Shown here: in pieces, positions 1 through 12,958 of the stretch
Numbering within the stretch: the stretch's first letter is position 1
How the letters are laid out: each line of letters starts with the position of its first letter
Origin: Muricea muricata
Taxonomy: Eukaryota; Cnidaria; Anthozoa; Malacalcyonacea; Plexauridae
DNA length: 64,000 nucleotides
Assembly (NCBI GenBank): GCA_963855995.1
Contig: OY979716.1
Coordinates: 22,521,321 to 22,585,320, forward strand
Reading direction: 5' to 3'
The notes under the pieces: model-generated
Databases searched by the model: none
Seen by the model: only the letters and a program-made list of their open reading frames with translations
Told to the model about the DNA's origin: nothing
Position numbers and translations under genes: made by a program

Positions 1-763
1 TAGTTCTCAATCTCATGTAATTTTTCAGTATAAATAGTTTGCTACATATATTATATATAGTGACCGCCGCACAACTGAGATGACTCCACACTGGGAAGAA
101 CTGACTGTATACTGAACAGCATTACCCGAAGTACGATATGCAGTAGAGTAGCCTGCCTACAGACTGTATTATTTGACGTATAAAGTCTATATGTAAAATA
201 ATCAAGTCTGTTTGGAAGCTAGCAACAGAGTGACAATTAATCAAGCTATAGCAATAGAGTATATTTAATGACAATGACAGATGTCCCCTTAGAAATTACA
301 GAATTTGATGATTTTGTACACACAACATATCTTTATAAATCAAAAGAACCGAATAACAAAATGTTGATATTAAAGTTTGTAATTAAAAAATCAAGTAACT
401 ATCCTGTGAGATGATTAATTTAGGAAAATAAATGCTAGTCTTCAGGTATTTTAAGATCGACAGAAATATATACAATATTATTACAGTAGACAGGAAGTCT
501 GAGAGTTCTGGACCAGAACTAGTTGCTTAAAAAACTATCCGAAGAAGAATTTTCCCAAGGAAATAAGCTCAGCTTGTCAAGATTCGAGATCGTTGTGTAT
601 GCAAAGGTAGATTACTTTGAAAGTGTTGAATACAGCATCGAGTATTTACACTACTAAGCCTCAGACAATGTGCAATTGAAAAATTTAAGCTATCTTACCT
701 TGATACCGAAGAAAGATGTGCCAAAAACGTCCATTTTCGATAAAAATTTCGATACAGCAGCGT
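1..763. other. No gene recognised; possible LINE 5' relic near the left edge
   Basis: No coding region is recognised. A stretch around 78-140 (GAGATGACTCC, then CCCGAAGTAC) resembles the 5' region of the LINE at 18343-18425, so an old LINE 5' relic is possible. The resemblance is patchy. Confidence 0.25.
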
Positions 764-1657
764 TTAATAACACACGGTGAAATTCGAAACCAGAAGTGAT
801 TGGCCTAAAAGTTGATGTTCAAGCCATTCATGAGCACAGACGTAAACGTTCGGGAGACGGGAAAATCCGGAATTAGAATCTTGGTATACATACATACATA
901 TATTGATCGCCCAAATTGAGCTCGCACGACGACATATGTGTCTACACAGTAGACACAAAAAACCGTACAAATTTTGAGATATTTTAGAAAATTATTTTTG
1001 CATCATTATCTTATCATCATTAGCCGATCCTCTTGACGGCAACAGGTGCATCTCCGTCTTCATAGACGAGGAAGCGTCCGAAAACTGCGAGTGAAAAACG
1101 CGGTGAGTAGTATTACCCCCCCCCGTATGGCGCCGGAAGTAATTAGTATACAAGCTGGTATATAGGAAAATGACGTCATTGCGAGGATGTGCGCACGCTA
1201 GGATGTGCACACTATCCCGATGCACGCGAGGATGTGCGCACGGCGGTATTCGGAAAAAATATGTTTTTAGAAAAATGTATTGACAATTTAATGAAAATTT
1301 TACAAAGTATATATATATAAGTATAAGAGTATAAGTATACACACATAGGTTTAGATACTGTTTGTTTTAGATATTAGATACTGTTTGTCCTGCTGGTCTT
1401 GTGATGTTCACACATCAGTCCAAAGACACCAACAGTATGTAACTTGTCCGCATTCCAGGACGACAAAGGGTAAGTGTGAGCTAAGTAGCACTGATCGGAC
1501 TAGCATTATGCATTCTGCGTGCACTGTTGTGTGTCAACAATTAGTCATCATAAGCTGTTCGTTGTCGTTCTTTTTTTTCCAAACATAAAAAACATAGTTG
1601 ATTGTCCGGGAATAATGTCCTGCAATAGCCACAGCGTACTGTCTCATCCGACACTGA

Positions 1658-1867
1658 CTATGCTGCCCAATATTTTAAGCACTCACTGTGAGCACCTTGG
1701 TGACAACACCGTGTGTCCATAGCGAGTAGCTCTTCGGCCTCGATACCTTCAAAACAGAAATAGCATTGCTTTTCTTCTGTACGGTTTTCCGATAGTATAC
1801 CAAATAGATGGATTATAGTTGTTGGTAAAATAACGTCTGGTGCAGGTAAGGCTCCAACTGTTTCCAT
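1658..1867 (-). pseudogene. RING-finger-like fragment
   Basis: A 69-codon minus-strand reading frame begins with ATG at 1867. Its second half has a zinc-finger layout: Cys-Tyr-Phe-Cys, about 18 residues, Cys-Cys-His, then His-Ser-Glu-Cys and a Trp four residues on, as in the first part of a RING or related treble-clef domain. A TAG follows the Trp, and the same frame then gives DSQCRM, which may be the decayed last Cys pair. I read this as a broken or partial exon. RING fingers usually act in ubiquitin ligases, but cnidarian transposons also carry them. A (TA)n/(TG)n tract lies just upstream. Confidence 0.4.
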
Positions 1868-1924
1868 TTTAGTTTTGGGTTTTGATGTCTTCAAGCGTAT
1901 TGTAAGTAAAGACTGGACAAGTGG

Positions 1925-2039
<115 letters not shown>

Positions 2040-2279
2040 GCGCGTGAGGAAGTGCAAACGTAGTGGTGCATGTATGCCAGGAGGCCCATAATATATATCA
2101 GGTTAGTCAGTTTTAATTTCAGAACAGTCACACCATTAAATTGTAAAATATTATTTGTAAATCATTATTATGTTTTAAAAATACATGTAAGAGCATAAAC
2201 TTAGATTTTTAGCTCTATTTTAATATGCCATAACAAAGATTTTGGTTTTTATATATTTTAGTTTTAATAGATATATTGT

Positions 2280-2405
2280 ATGTAATCTTAGATTTAGCTT
2301 TAAATAGGCAATGATTTATATGTTATTTGACAGGACCTTGATTGATAACAGCATCTTTATGCTGAATAAGTTATCCTGTATAAATAAATCAATTATTATT
2401 ATTAC
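2280..2405 (+). mobile_element. LINE 3' tail
   Basis: The segment holds ACAGGA...TCCTGT flanking AGCAT-CTTT-ATGCT, a terminal stem-loop, followed by AATAAATAAATC and ATT repeats. Such 3' hairpins followed by a short tandem tail are typical of CR1/L2/Rex-type LINEs. No coding part is attached. Confidence 0.4.
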
Positions 2406-2799
2406 TAACAATTTATGATCAGGGGTCGGTTGTATAAAAAACCTACGTAGTTTAGTTGAACATGATTAACGTTAGTGATGGTAGGTAGACCTAAAATATG
2501 ATTAGTTAGCTACACACCGCTAGCTAATAATATTTCACTGATAATTATTCCATAAGACCCAAAGAGTGACCCCTGTTGCGTGGGCCTTGCGTAGGTTATA
2601 CAGTAATATTCTGGTGAAACTTTTTATTATAGCGTTCCTGAAATATTCTAACGACGGTTTTGAAGTTAACGACAATCTATTAAGGCGTGGTTTACTTTAC
2701 TGCGTTTTAAGTATAGGTAAATGCCGACAAGGATGGATCAATGTCATACCGAGACCCCGAGGCACGCATCGCCCGAGGGCAACACAGCCAGAAACGCGC

Positions 2800-3100
2800 A
2801 AGTTGCAGCAAGTCTGCTGCAGGCTTGCTGCAAGTTGCGATCATCAAGCCGATATCAGGATGCGTTCGCACTGCTTGCTCCGGCTTGATGACAAGTCTGC
2901 TGCATATTGTCAACAGGCTTGCTGCAAGTTGCGATCTGCAGACTTGCTGCAAGTTGCGATCTGCAGACTTGCTGCAACTTGCGAACTGCAGACTTGCTGC
3001 AAGTTGAGAACTGCAGACTTGCTGCAAATTGCGAACTGCAGGCTTGCTGCAAGTTGCGAACGGCAGACTTGCTGCAAGTTGTCGAAATCAGGCTTGTATA
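2800..3100. repeat. Array of the palindrome CTTGCTGCAAG, 25-bp units
   Basis: From about 2924 to 3085 a near-perfect 25-bp unit repeats roughly seven times. Each unit contains the 11-bp palindrome CTTGCTGCAAG and a CTGCAG. The flanks hold more degenerate units. Confidence 0.9.
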
Positions 3101-4339
3101 TCATATTGACAAAACCATAAAAAAACACAGGAAATAAATGAATTGCTTTATTTTATCCGTCTTACAGTATATACTCGTATACATTTGTCATTTATTACGT
3201 TAACATTTTAAAATCATTATGTAAAAATAGCATTACAAAAATAGCATAAAAACTACGATCTATTAAAACATTAACATTAAAAACCGTTACGAACCATTTT
3301 ATCATCAGCAGGCTAGCTAAAACATTGTCATCTGTTAGCACAGTTTTCTTCTTTATTCGACGCTATCGATTTTTTAGTATGTTCCTCCATATGTCAATAT
3401 TTCACTTGCGTAGGATGGTCAAGTCCAAGATCATATGCATCACTTTTAATTCCTTAAAATTCTACAGAGAAATTTCAAATAGAATTATTAATCTCAGTGG
3501 ACAGTACTGTAAAGTTTAAATCTTTTCTAGCTAAGTATTTTATATTTTAGTCTAGTATACTATATATCTTGACGCAGAAATTTATTTTACAAATGCATGC
3601 ATTATCAAAACTGCTCAAAAAACAACAAAAGTACCGAAACGACCTGCTTTTCGCAAATGCTCTCAACGCTATTAGAGCTATCCTAACTTGTACACGTTTT
3701 AAATAAAGAACACGTTGAGATGACAATTACCTTATGTATGGTGCAGTCGTGCCGCATGCAAGCTTGACTTTTCTTCGTCGTTTTCGCTGGGATACTGTTT
3801 TAAAATGTCTTTATAAATATCCGAAACACGAAATTTCTTTTCGCTCATGAAAATGGTAAGAAACATGATTAAATGTCACTTTTAGTCTAAACTCCCATCT
3901 ATACACCAAGTAAAGAACTATACTTTAACTGTACCTCTATTTTTTCGCTTCAATCTCTATTCAACCTTTCAAAGACTTGACATCTTCTGTTGTTTTTTTT
4001 AAAAATATCTTTCATGCATAGCTTGCTGTTTGTCAAAAAATGACGAATACGGTCTGATCTTGATTTGATTGGTTGTTAGATTGTTCTTGAATTTTAAAAG
4101 CCAATCAAATGCTGTATCGACTATTCGTGACAATTTGTCATTAAGAAAAATAAATAAAGTCACTACAGCGAAAATTTAATTTTATTTTAAATGTCAAGAA
4201 TAGTTTTCTTACGTATTTTTAACATTTTCCAACCAAAGTACGAGGATAGATTTCAATTATTTTACGCTGACGACTGTTAGGTCTGTCAGCCCTTATATAT
4301 AAGTATAGGCTAGCTTTGACAAGACTTGTTATTCACAAG

Positions 4340-4931
4340 CAAGTTTTTTCAATAACTTGCAGAAAGGCTGCATTAAAATATTAAGTCGCATCAAGTCTGA
4401 TTTTCACTGCAAATTTGCAGCAACTTATATATTATTCAATTTGCAGCAAGATTCTCTTGTATCAGCAATGATGCTTTCAACAAACTTGCTGCAATTTGTG
4501 GTTCAGTCTTGCAGCAAGTCTGTGATATCAACGAACGCATCAAGCCTGATGCAAGTTGCTACGACAGACTTGTCAAGAAGACTTGTTATCCACAAGCTTG
4601 CTGCAAGTTGTTTCATAACAACTTGCAGCAAGTCTGCAAATATCAAGTTACAGCAAGTCTGATTTTCGCAACTTGCATCAGCATTGATGCGTTCAACAGA
4701 CTTGCTGCAAGTTGCTACGACAGACTTGTCAAGACTTGATATCCACAAGCTTGCTGCAAGTTGTTGTAACAGCTTGCAGCAAGTCTGCAAATATCAAGTT
4801 GCAGCAAGTCTGATCCTCACAGACTTGCTGCAACTTGATGAAGTCAACAGGCTTGCTGCAACTTGATAACAACTTGCAGCAAGTCGGTAAATTCCACAAC
4901 TTGCAGCAAGTCTGCGGCGTTTCTGGCTGTG
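4340..4931. repeat. Second CTTGCTGCAAG / CTTGCAGCAAG array
   Basis: Irregular repeats of AACTTGCAGCAAGTCTG and its complement, more diverged than the left array and mainly in the opposite orientation. It ends in GCGTTTCTGGCTGTG, the mirror of the left arm's start. Confidence 0.85.
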
Positions 4932-5403
4932 AATATAATCACATAAATCCCGACTTTTGAGGTATGTAACGTGCTTGATTTATTTTTAAGGAGGTTTTCT
5001 AACAAGGACATTTCGACTTTAAACAATTAAAGTCGAGGTTCTTCAAGACTTTTCGACAAGTTTCATCTAATTATTTATCTAAGGTAAATAACCTGACTCA
5101 AAAACTTAAATAAACTTGGATTAATACAAATTACTTCTTATTATACAGCCGATCTAATTGCGGGGTTAAAGTTAACCATTATTCAACTATAAAGTAGTGG
5201 TTAAAAAAGCGGTTATAGGGGCTTCATACAACCGGCCACGGGGCAGTTTAAAGTTGTGGTATCACAATGCCTTATTATAATTTTACTATATGCAAATATT
5301 TTGAAGCACTATATTACAGAAGACAGGAATTATATCTGTAAGTATGTAAAAAAGCAAAAATTACTGTGTTAGAATTCTTTAAAAAAAGTCTGTTTCATTT
5401 AAG

Positions 5404-5785
5404 TACAGTGTCCAAGAACTGATCTATATCGAAGTCGGTTGACTCCGACTGCGAGTCGTTCCATCCTATATATCGTTCCACTCCAGCTCTTGCAACGAAT
5501 CGTCTGTTACGGGCAATTGCAAGTTAGCATCTTGCTCGGGCAATGATTCGGCGGTTGTGGTTGAACCATCCTTGAACTTGGCGGTGTCTAACTGGGGGGG
5601 TTTTCTGCCGGCGTTGTTGAGGTTACAATCTTGCTGCTCTCGTAAAACTTTTCAAACTCCTCCAGTATGTTCGAATGGTACTTCTCCAAATATGTTTCTA
5701 ACATTTCTAGCTTTGTCAACCTTTCTTTTTTGTTTCGAAGGGTCGTGCGGTGTCGTTCTTTCTCTTTCGTTTTATCCTTTCCCAT
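5404..5785 (-). pseudogene. Small coiled-coil/acidic protein gene, disrupted
   Basis: ATG at 5785 starts a Lys/Glu-rich, probably helical segment (MGKDKTKEKERHR...) of 65 residues that stops inside a run of seven C/G bases (5594-5600). In another frame the reading continues as an acidic tail, passes one in-frame TAG (ELEWNDI, stop) and ends FDIDQFLDTVLK then a stop near 5404. A homopolymer frameshift plus a stop suggests a decayed small gene. I do not recognise a family. The neighbouring element ends at 5240, so it does not obviously belong to it. Confidence 0.4.
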
Positions 5786-5799
5786 TTTTTTTTTTATAT

Positions 5800-8350
5800 T
5801 AATTGATTGATTTTGAGTAAAGTGATTTTGGGTAGTAGCGTAACCAACAATGTAAACAACGATTTAGTTCTGCTATGCAAATACCTCTGAAGAAATTGAT
5901 AATGCATAATTGTACTTGCTATTGCACGATTACGAGTACTTATTGCTGTTCAATTGTTTATTGCTTATTTAAATATTTAATTGTTTATTTAAATATTTAA
6001 TTGTTATTTTTCTTATTTCTTGCTACAATGGAACTTATAAATAAGAACAGTTTAATTTTTTTCAACAATTGCATACGGTGATTCCACAATGAGCTGGCGC
6101 TCTCTTTTTACATAAGTGTTTGGAGAGCGGCCGAGGAATGTTTAAATCTTCACCAAAAAGTGCATTTTCATTCTATCACCATATGATTGCTTGTTCCATA
6201 ACAACAGTTATCTATTAGAAACCATTAAATTTCGAGACACAAAAAAACTATTTTTAAGACACTTTGGCAAATGACTTAAAGAGCTGTTTCCCGTCGGTCG
6301 GAAGTGAATAAAATGCCACTGAAATCTAATTTTCTTTCGCTGTGTAAGCCTCTAAGAAATGAATCAAGTATCATTGTATTCCTCACATAAAAAGCTTTCG
6401 ATTGAGGGGTTAATATTATTGTCAAACGCTATACTTGCAAATATATTTAAGATTTGATCGGAAACTTACCGTCATTAACTCGAGTTTGAGTGTCTAGGGG
6501 TCATTGTTCGTATAGTTTGGGTCACAAAACATTTTACTTCCGGTTTTCTTGCTACAATGGAATGCGTCCTTGTTCTGAGCGAATTGTGTGCGTATAGTTA
6601 CAAAATATAGATCACTAAGAAGGGCTTTTCAAGGCGATTCTGCTGGTACAATTGCCAAGAAGTAAACCCTAGAAGAATAGGAGATATTTTCAATCAAAGG
6701 TGACTGTTTACAATGTATGTTTATTGACAATGCAATTTACAACATTTTACAATATATCAAATTTCATATACTCTAAACGGCCATAAATCGGCTGCATTGC
6801 ATTGTATCAAAAATCTAAAAAGATACTCTAATAGATCTTTATATGCTGATTCCAATGGTGGTACTCGTTCTCTTTTGCTTTGCGTAAAAGCCGAGCTATG
6901 CCACGGCAAAGTCATCGTTCACACGTGAACGAAATACAAGAGTGCCCACGGGGAGGAGTATTAAGAGAATCAATTCATCCGACAAAATGTTCGTTTTTGC
7001 TAATAAAACTAGAAATACATATGAAACCTCGCTCGACACATACGACAAGCTCGTACACGAAAATATTACAAAAACATATAACTAAACACGGATCTAAAAA
7101 AGACAGTTCGTAAGTAAACAACAAACTTAATCAAATCGGAAATAAACTTTCGATTGCAAATATCTTGAGACATAATTTTTTTTGGGACCAAGACAGTAGA
7201 ATTGTTGTCTTGAGTTTCTTAGAAATCAGTCTTTTCCGATTTGTAATCAGCGCAATAATGTCTATCAAAACCAGTAAAAATCTCGATATCGAAAATTTCA
7301 TGTCATTGGTTGACTTGGCTTCGTACATGCATGTATTTTTTCTGTCATCTATTTCTTCTTTGTTGCGGTGATGCTATTGAAGCTATCGCCTTATGAAAAA
7401 TGCATGATTGCCTAGTTGTGTCCAGGCTTTTATATGATTTTGTAGGAGAACTACAAGCTATGACTTATTTTCCCCACGCAATATAGTAGGCAACAGCAAG
7501 TGACCAACGCAATAGTTCGGCCGAGTCATGTCCGCTACCGTGATTGTGGTAAGAGGCGTTTTCGTTAATATCTATAGTTAAGACTATTTGCTTACTCATG
7601 CATGTAAGCTATGAGGCATAATAATCTAAATATACCAATAAAAAACCCCATAATAAACCTATACTATAAATATATATAGTCTGAATATTTAAGATTACAT
7701 AATTAACATTTATTAAAGTATACAATTATCAATTATCGGGGAAGTTTAAGCAAAATATCGTGATTTTTCGATGAAAAGAAGATCTGTCATTTGTCGATGT
7801 CGAAAGCAGAGGCAAAAAATTGATTTGCGAGCCACTGACAAATAAAATTTTGCGGGAACCGAGTTCAATAATAGATTTATCGCTCTCTTTCATATTAATT
7901 TTTAATAAGACTTTACAACTTGGAACGACGACCTTTTCATACAAACCTTTTGATTGTTCATCAAAGCGAGCAGCAACTGTTTGCCAAATTCGAAGCAAAG
8001 CCCATCTTCAGAATGGTATTTGTTTTTAAGAAATGCGCATGCTCAGAGTGTTATTTGTACGCAATTAATTGCAGGTATATTCACCAATCAGAAATAAGAA
8101 TGTATATAAAAAGAATGATAATAGAGCTGACCTACTTTATATTGAGCAGTGATGTTCTCCAAATAAGGACAAGTCCTCAAGTTATTATAGTGAGACAGAA
8201 CGTTATCTGCCAATGACAAAACTCAACTCAGGAGTAGTCAGATGATATTGAGCTATGATTACACACTGCATTTTTCTTCCAACTTGCAATGCCATTTCAC
8301 TTTGTCCGCGATTTATTAGCATAAGTAATAGCATGGATTCTAGTACAATT
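5800..8350. other. Intergenic stretch, no gene recognised
   Basis: AT-rich single-copy-looking sequence. Only short reading frames without recognisable motifs occur (for example 6880-7113 and 7820-8029). No tRNA-like or rRNA-like segment was seen. Confidence 0.5.
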
Positions 8351-8362
8351 TGGAAATAAGAC

Positions 8363-8446
8363 GCACGAGTGAGTTTTTTAATGACGCCAAAATTGCAATT
8401 TGGCGGCAATTTGGCATCATTGAAAAACTCACAAGTGCATGTTATT
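8363..8446. repeat. Short foldback
   Basis: Imperfect inverted repeat: CGAGTGAGTTTTTTAATGA on the left and TCATTGAAAAACTCACAAG on the right flank a core with GCCAAATTGC/GCAATTTGGC. It could form a hairpin of roughly 80 nt. Confidence 0.6.
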
Positions 8447-8682
8447 TTAAAATTGCATGAGAAACCATGCTATTACTCGTTAATAATATAAAAGGAAATA
8501 TTCGAAACAAGAATACACGCAATGAAACTGTACTTACATCGCGATAGCTCTCCTTCACTTTTTCCTTAAAAACTTTAAATTTACGCCCATAAAAACTTTA
8601 ATTTTACGCCGTGATGAATACGTGTAAAGAAGTCGGAACTTATAGCACGCAACAGTGCATGATGTATTTTATTTAAATAAAT

Positions 8683-8875
8683 ACCGGGTGTCTCAAAAAG
8701 AAGTATCGATGTTTGATTTGTTATACCGATAAAGCTATGGACGAGCTGTACATGTTTCCCTGAAATAGACTCCACTGAATAATTCCGAAAGGCCCAATTT
8801 AAATTTTGATACATAACGTGAAGATGTTTAACCAATATTGAATGAGATATTGCAGTTTCATTTCGAAGAAGCAAT
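8683..8875. mobile_element. Tc1/mariner-like terminus
   Basis: ACCGGGTGTCTCAAAAAGAA at about 8684 is the kind of terminal repeat (GGGTGTCYCAAAAG) found on Tc1/mariner-type elements. The ~190 bp inward has no transposase motif, so this is a terminal fragment or a MITE. Confidence 0.35.
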
Positions 8876-9012
8876 TTTAAAAATACTTAAAATTACCATG
8901 AAAAGCCAGGCAAATTTGACCGCAATCGCTCCCAAATTTCACCTGCCATGTTTCTTTTTTTTGTTAAGAAAATTTGCACTCCCGTTTTTTACTTCAAATT
9001 TGATTGGTTCTT

Positions 9013-9080
9013 CAGTTGTTACAGATTTTTGCACTGTTGTTACAGATTTTTGCACCATTGTTACAGATTTTTGCACTCGT
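9013..9080 (+). repeat. Three copies of a ~22-bp tandem repeat
   Basis: GTTACAGATTTTTGCAC occurs three times in tandem with 5-6 bp spacers. No coding meaning is seen. Confidence 0.85.
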
Positions 9081-9099
9081 ATTCATGATTAACTTTGCT

Positions 9100-10540
9100 G
9101 AAATTGACCAATCACAGTCCAGATACTATTCCTTTTATATTATTAAAAATTAACATACTAGTATTCGGAAGAAACTTAAAGACTTGATGATCACATTTAT
9201 AGTACAGCATGTTCTGCTGCCAAGATCCTTTACAGCATGTTTTTTGGTAATTAAGTTCGAAAAATTCAAGTTTTTAGAATGAGCTGAACATGACAAAGCA
9301 CAATGTGAACTTGTAAACCACTTTTCAAATAACATCATATACTGTATAACGCCAGAATTACATTGGCATTGCAAATTGTACGCAAGAGTCATTGCTTACA
9401 ATAAAACCCATGTCAGAACGAAACAGCTTTATACCACAAATGAAACTTTTCAGAGGAGAATATTCCGTAGGAAACCAGCCTGAGTAAAAGAGGATTGACA
9501 AATAATTGAGATTCCCGATATTTTATTAAACAAAGTAGATTGATTTCGTTAGAACTGAATATCATACATTTGAGTGTATGATCGAGCAAGTCGATCCTTA
9601 ATGTTCAAGAAATTTGTGAGCTAAAACGTTAATTCTTTTTTCTTTTCAATAAATGCATACTATAGCTCCCGGCTGTTTCTATCGCAGATTATGTGTCAGC
9701 TCTGTCGCCGAGATTGTTCGTTTATAACACTGACAAGTGATCAAGCAGTTCGTTACAATGAGACGCACGCCGTGAATATTGAAATAAAATATTTATTAAA
9801 ACGTAAAGGATTCAATATTGATAGTAAATCACTGTTTCTACTTGAACTACAAGACGTAAAACGAATTACTCTCTATAATCTGACACTCGCACATCGTCCA
9901 TTCGTCCTGCACTGAGTCTGTTCTTTTCGCGCCAAAAAGCTCACTTAAACCCCAGTCTCTCACGCAATGTGTGAGCCCGCAGTTACACATACTAAGTTGC
10001 TGTTTTTACTTTAGTTGATATATATTGTACATGCTAGTTAATCTATAACGTTTTAAACGCTTTTTTTTTCAATATTCGAGTAAAGAGTATGTAAGTACGA
10101 TAAGTTAAAAGTTCTTTCAAAAATGTTCCGACAATTCGTTTTTTATAATTTAGGATTTTGAAAGCTTCTACGATAAGTAATCTTATGTTCTTCTCCGATA
10201 TTCGATTTTTCTTCATCACAGCAGTTCCACTAGCTGCATAATCTTCCCGCCAGACCTTCTTGTTTTCTTATAATCCGTTGTATTTCTCTTTCATTCAAGT
10301 CAACAGTTATCGCGACTGTCAATTCGATTCGTGTAAACTGTTCCTTTAGGTTTAGAATGTTATCAGAATATATCTGCTAAAGCTCCTTGACAGGCTCTAC
10401 CAAAGTCAGTCCCCCGTGACGGATGGTTGCGAAACCGTATCTCGGGTTCATGATAGTATAAGCTATTTGTACCAAATAATCACCAGATTAAACGACATTT
10501 CAATAGCTTTCAATTTAGACATTTGTTTGTTATTTTACTA
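9100..10540. other. No gene recognised
   Basis: Only a 74-codon reading frame at 9691-9915 stands out, and it has no recognisable motif. Nothing else was identified. Confidence 0.4.
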
Positions 10541-11407
10541 CCCATTTGCCCCTCATTAAGCGAAAAAAGAATGTCATTAAGATCATTTTACAGCTTCACG
10601 TGTACAAATCGGAATTTCAGTCACACATTGTGTGCAAGTCAATAAGCGTGAAGGGATATTCAACAGCAGCAATTGACGCAAGTATGCATAAAAATTGAAA
10701 GAATACAAAGAACATTCAACAACACAAAAAAAGTTCTTGTTTGAATACAAGAAGCGCTCAATTAGATAAAAATGTATGTTCAATGAAGTTGTCATGTGAA
10801 CACCAACATGCTCAAAGAAAAGAAAAGGGCTATTTGAAAAATATTCTTTATTCCGGCAAATATTTGGCTTTGCTGAATTGTTTTAAAAGTTTTTGAATGA
10901 CGTGAAATGTTACAAAGGTGTCTAAACGAAATGAAATATTACAGTGTACCACTATAGAAAGCAAGCAAGGCTTGGGATAGGATGGGTGGCAAGCACAGCA
11001 GAGTTATGGCAACGCCACATACAAACTTAGACTGATAAAACTTGATAATACACGTTGCATTTGTTTTTTTTTGGGGGGGGGGGTTAATATGATTGCGTGG
11101 CTATAAAGTAAACCTAGGTTTTATTGAACATACATTTTTATCTAATTGAGCGCTTCTTGTATTCAAACAAGAACTTCTTTTGTGTTTTTGAATGTTCTTT
11201 CTATTCTTATTGAATTTCCATCTTTGATTAATGGCTTTCAATTTTTATGCATACTTGCGTCAATTGTTGCTATTGAATATCCCGGCCTTCACGCTTATTG
11301 CATTGCACACAATGTGTCATTGAAACTCCGATTTGTACTCGTGAAGCTGTAAAATGATCTTTAATGACATTCCTTTCTCGCTTAATGGGGGGGGGGGGGG
11401 CAAATGG
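10541..11407. mobile_element. ~870-bp foldback element
   Basis: The left arm (about 10541-10795) is repeated in reverse complement at about 11124-11407 with scattered differences, around a ~330-bp loop. Outermost bases pair as CCATTTGCCCC...CATTAAGCG with CGCTTAATG...GGGGCAAATGG, the right one carrying an expanded G run. The opposed reading frames at 10583-10795 and 11146-11352 are the two arms and not genes. Confidence 0.8.
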
Positions 11408-11474
11408 TGTATGTCTATGCATAATACGTGGGGTTTTTTCAAAAGCAGCAAACTTCACAATTTAAAAGTTAAGC

Positions 11475-11790
11475 CCCGTACAGACGAGCACGTTTTCCTT
11501 GACAAGCTTCTTGACGAGTTCACTTACGCGTCTTGTACGACGAACAAGTTTTCCTTCACAAGTTTCCCTTGACAGGCTTTATTTTTCCTGTGTACGCGAA
11601 ATTTGACAATATTTTCTCTGGACAACTTTTACGAGGCCGAATGAATTAAGAACGAAACAAACAATTCCCCAGCCAAGTGTTCCTTGTTGCACGTACACAC
11701 GAGCAAGTTTCCTTGTCGAAAAGCTGGTACGACTAGCTTTTAAACCAGACTCCTTGTCAAGGAAAAATTTTCATTTTTTTCGCGTACGAG
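11475..11790. repeat. Repetitive segment with CGTACANACGAGCAAG motifs
   Basis: CGTACAGACGAGCACG (11478) and CGTACACACGAGCAAG (11691) recur near TTTCCTTGAC, and the right side ends in CGCGTACGAGCAA. It may be a short hAT-like non-autonomous element, but no target duplication was confirmed. Confidence 0.3.
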
Positions 11791-12520
11791 CAAATAGGAC
11801 TTGAGACTACCAAAGGATAATGTTGACGCTTTGTCATTTCGCTTATTTTTGCATTCTTTTAGGAGTGAAAATTCCTTCTTTAGACTCCTCATCACATGCT
11901 ACTGTTGATATGTCGTTATGCACGTCACTCCACATTCCCTTTCGACCCGACATGCCCTCAGCTCTTTCTGGATCACTTGAATATCCTGCTCAAGATAGAT
12001 GATATTTTTTTCTTCTCCTGAGAGATAAAGAATGTCTGCAATATGCTTTGATAACTTCACGAGATTCCTTTACCGCAAATGAGAGAGTCTTTACGCCTTC
12101 GCGGCATACTATCAACTGCGTTTGACGATCAACTCTTTCAAATCGCACCAGGAAATCCCTGGCAGTATATGTGTCCCTGCTGGAAATTGGCATTGCTCAA
12201 GAGCAAACGTTGTTCCAGTGAATACAACAAAGCGGCGCTAAGAACATCGGGTGGCTGAAAATCATAATTAATTAAATGGTATAAACTAAGCCATAGTATG
12301 GACATGGTTAGATAATCAGATCAATATGTATATTAGGCACACCTCTGATTGATGTATATTCAATATGCATTTTGAATATGCAATAACAGTTTCTCTTTCT
12401 GGTTCTCTTTCAATTATTAGTTTTTTTCTCTCAGGTTTCGGCGGCGAATTTCAGAATTAATCCGTAGAATTATCAATTAATTAGAATTTACGTCCAAGCT
12501 AGCCTAAAACATCAAAGATC
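11791..12520. other. No gene recognised
   Basis: Two short opposed reading frames (11820-12002 and 11990-12193) lack recognisable motifs. Confidence 0.4.
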
Positions 12521-12524
12521 TATT

Positions 12525-12672
12525 ATTATCATTTATATACCCGGAGCGAGGGGGATTCAGTGAAATATTTCCTGAAGTGATGATATTTCCCGAGGGCTTT
12601 AGCCCGAGGGAAATATCATCACTGAAGGAAATATTTCACTGAATCCCCCAAGCGGAGGGTCTATAAATGATA
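12525..12672. repeat. ~148-bp foldback downstream of a tyrosine recombinase gene
   Basis: Arms reading ATCATTTATA...CGGAGCGAGGGGGATTC and its complement close around a short GGGCTTTAGCCC centre. The structure is nearly perfect over about 70 bp per arm. It lies ~290 bp beyond the stop of the recombinase gene at 12959. Confidence 0.9.
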
Positions 12673-12958
12673 TATTATACCGAAAATATGAATGGTACAG
12701 CTTAGAATCTCAAAAATACTTGCGTATGCGCTCGTCAAACAGATATGAATTTACAAACATTTAAAGTTATAACAAAATGATATTTTATTTCTGATACACA
12801 CCAGCAATAATAATATTTCCTTGGAGAAATACATTTGAATTTAAAAGTATTTTTATGATAACCAATTACAAAATTTAGCAAAATCTTTTTCTTGATACAT
12901 AACAACAATTTAAAGCTCAACGATAATATTAATTAAAATCTTCAGCTAAACACTCATT

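Larger units (their letters stand above)
2423..5240. mobile_element. ~2.8 kb element with palindrome-array arms
   Basis: The left end (2423) and the reverse complement of the right end (5240) share GGYCGGTTGTAT, giving short terminal inverted repeats. Inside, arrays built on CTTGCTGCAAG occupy 2800-3100 and 4340-4915 in mostly opposite orientation. They are bounded by the inverted pair CACAGCCAGAAACGC (2787) and GCGTTTCTGGCTGTG (4917-4931). No transposase is visible between 3130 and 4300, so the element is probably non-autonomous. The superfamily is not identified; the ends recall Harbinger/ISL2EU types but this is weak. All reading frames at 2566-3137 and 4357-4870 are shadows of the arrays. 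Confidence 0.55.

Noticed and set aside
1180..1245. Regulatory array of GAGGATGTGCGCAC
   Set aside because: Two to three imperfect units only; chance duplication is as likely.
2800..3100. CRISPR-like array
   Set aside because: The repeats are directly adjacent 25-bp units without unique spacers, in a eukaryotic setting.
2566..3137. Overlapping open frames on both strands rich in Leu-Gln-Ala-Cys
   Set aside because: All frames are translations of the 25-bp palindrome array; the same motif reads open in every frame.
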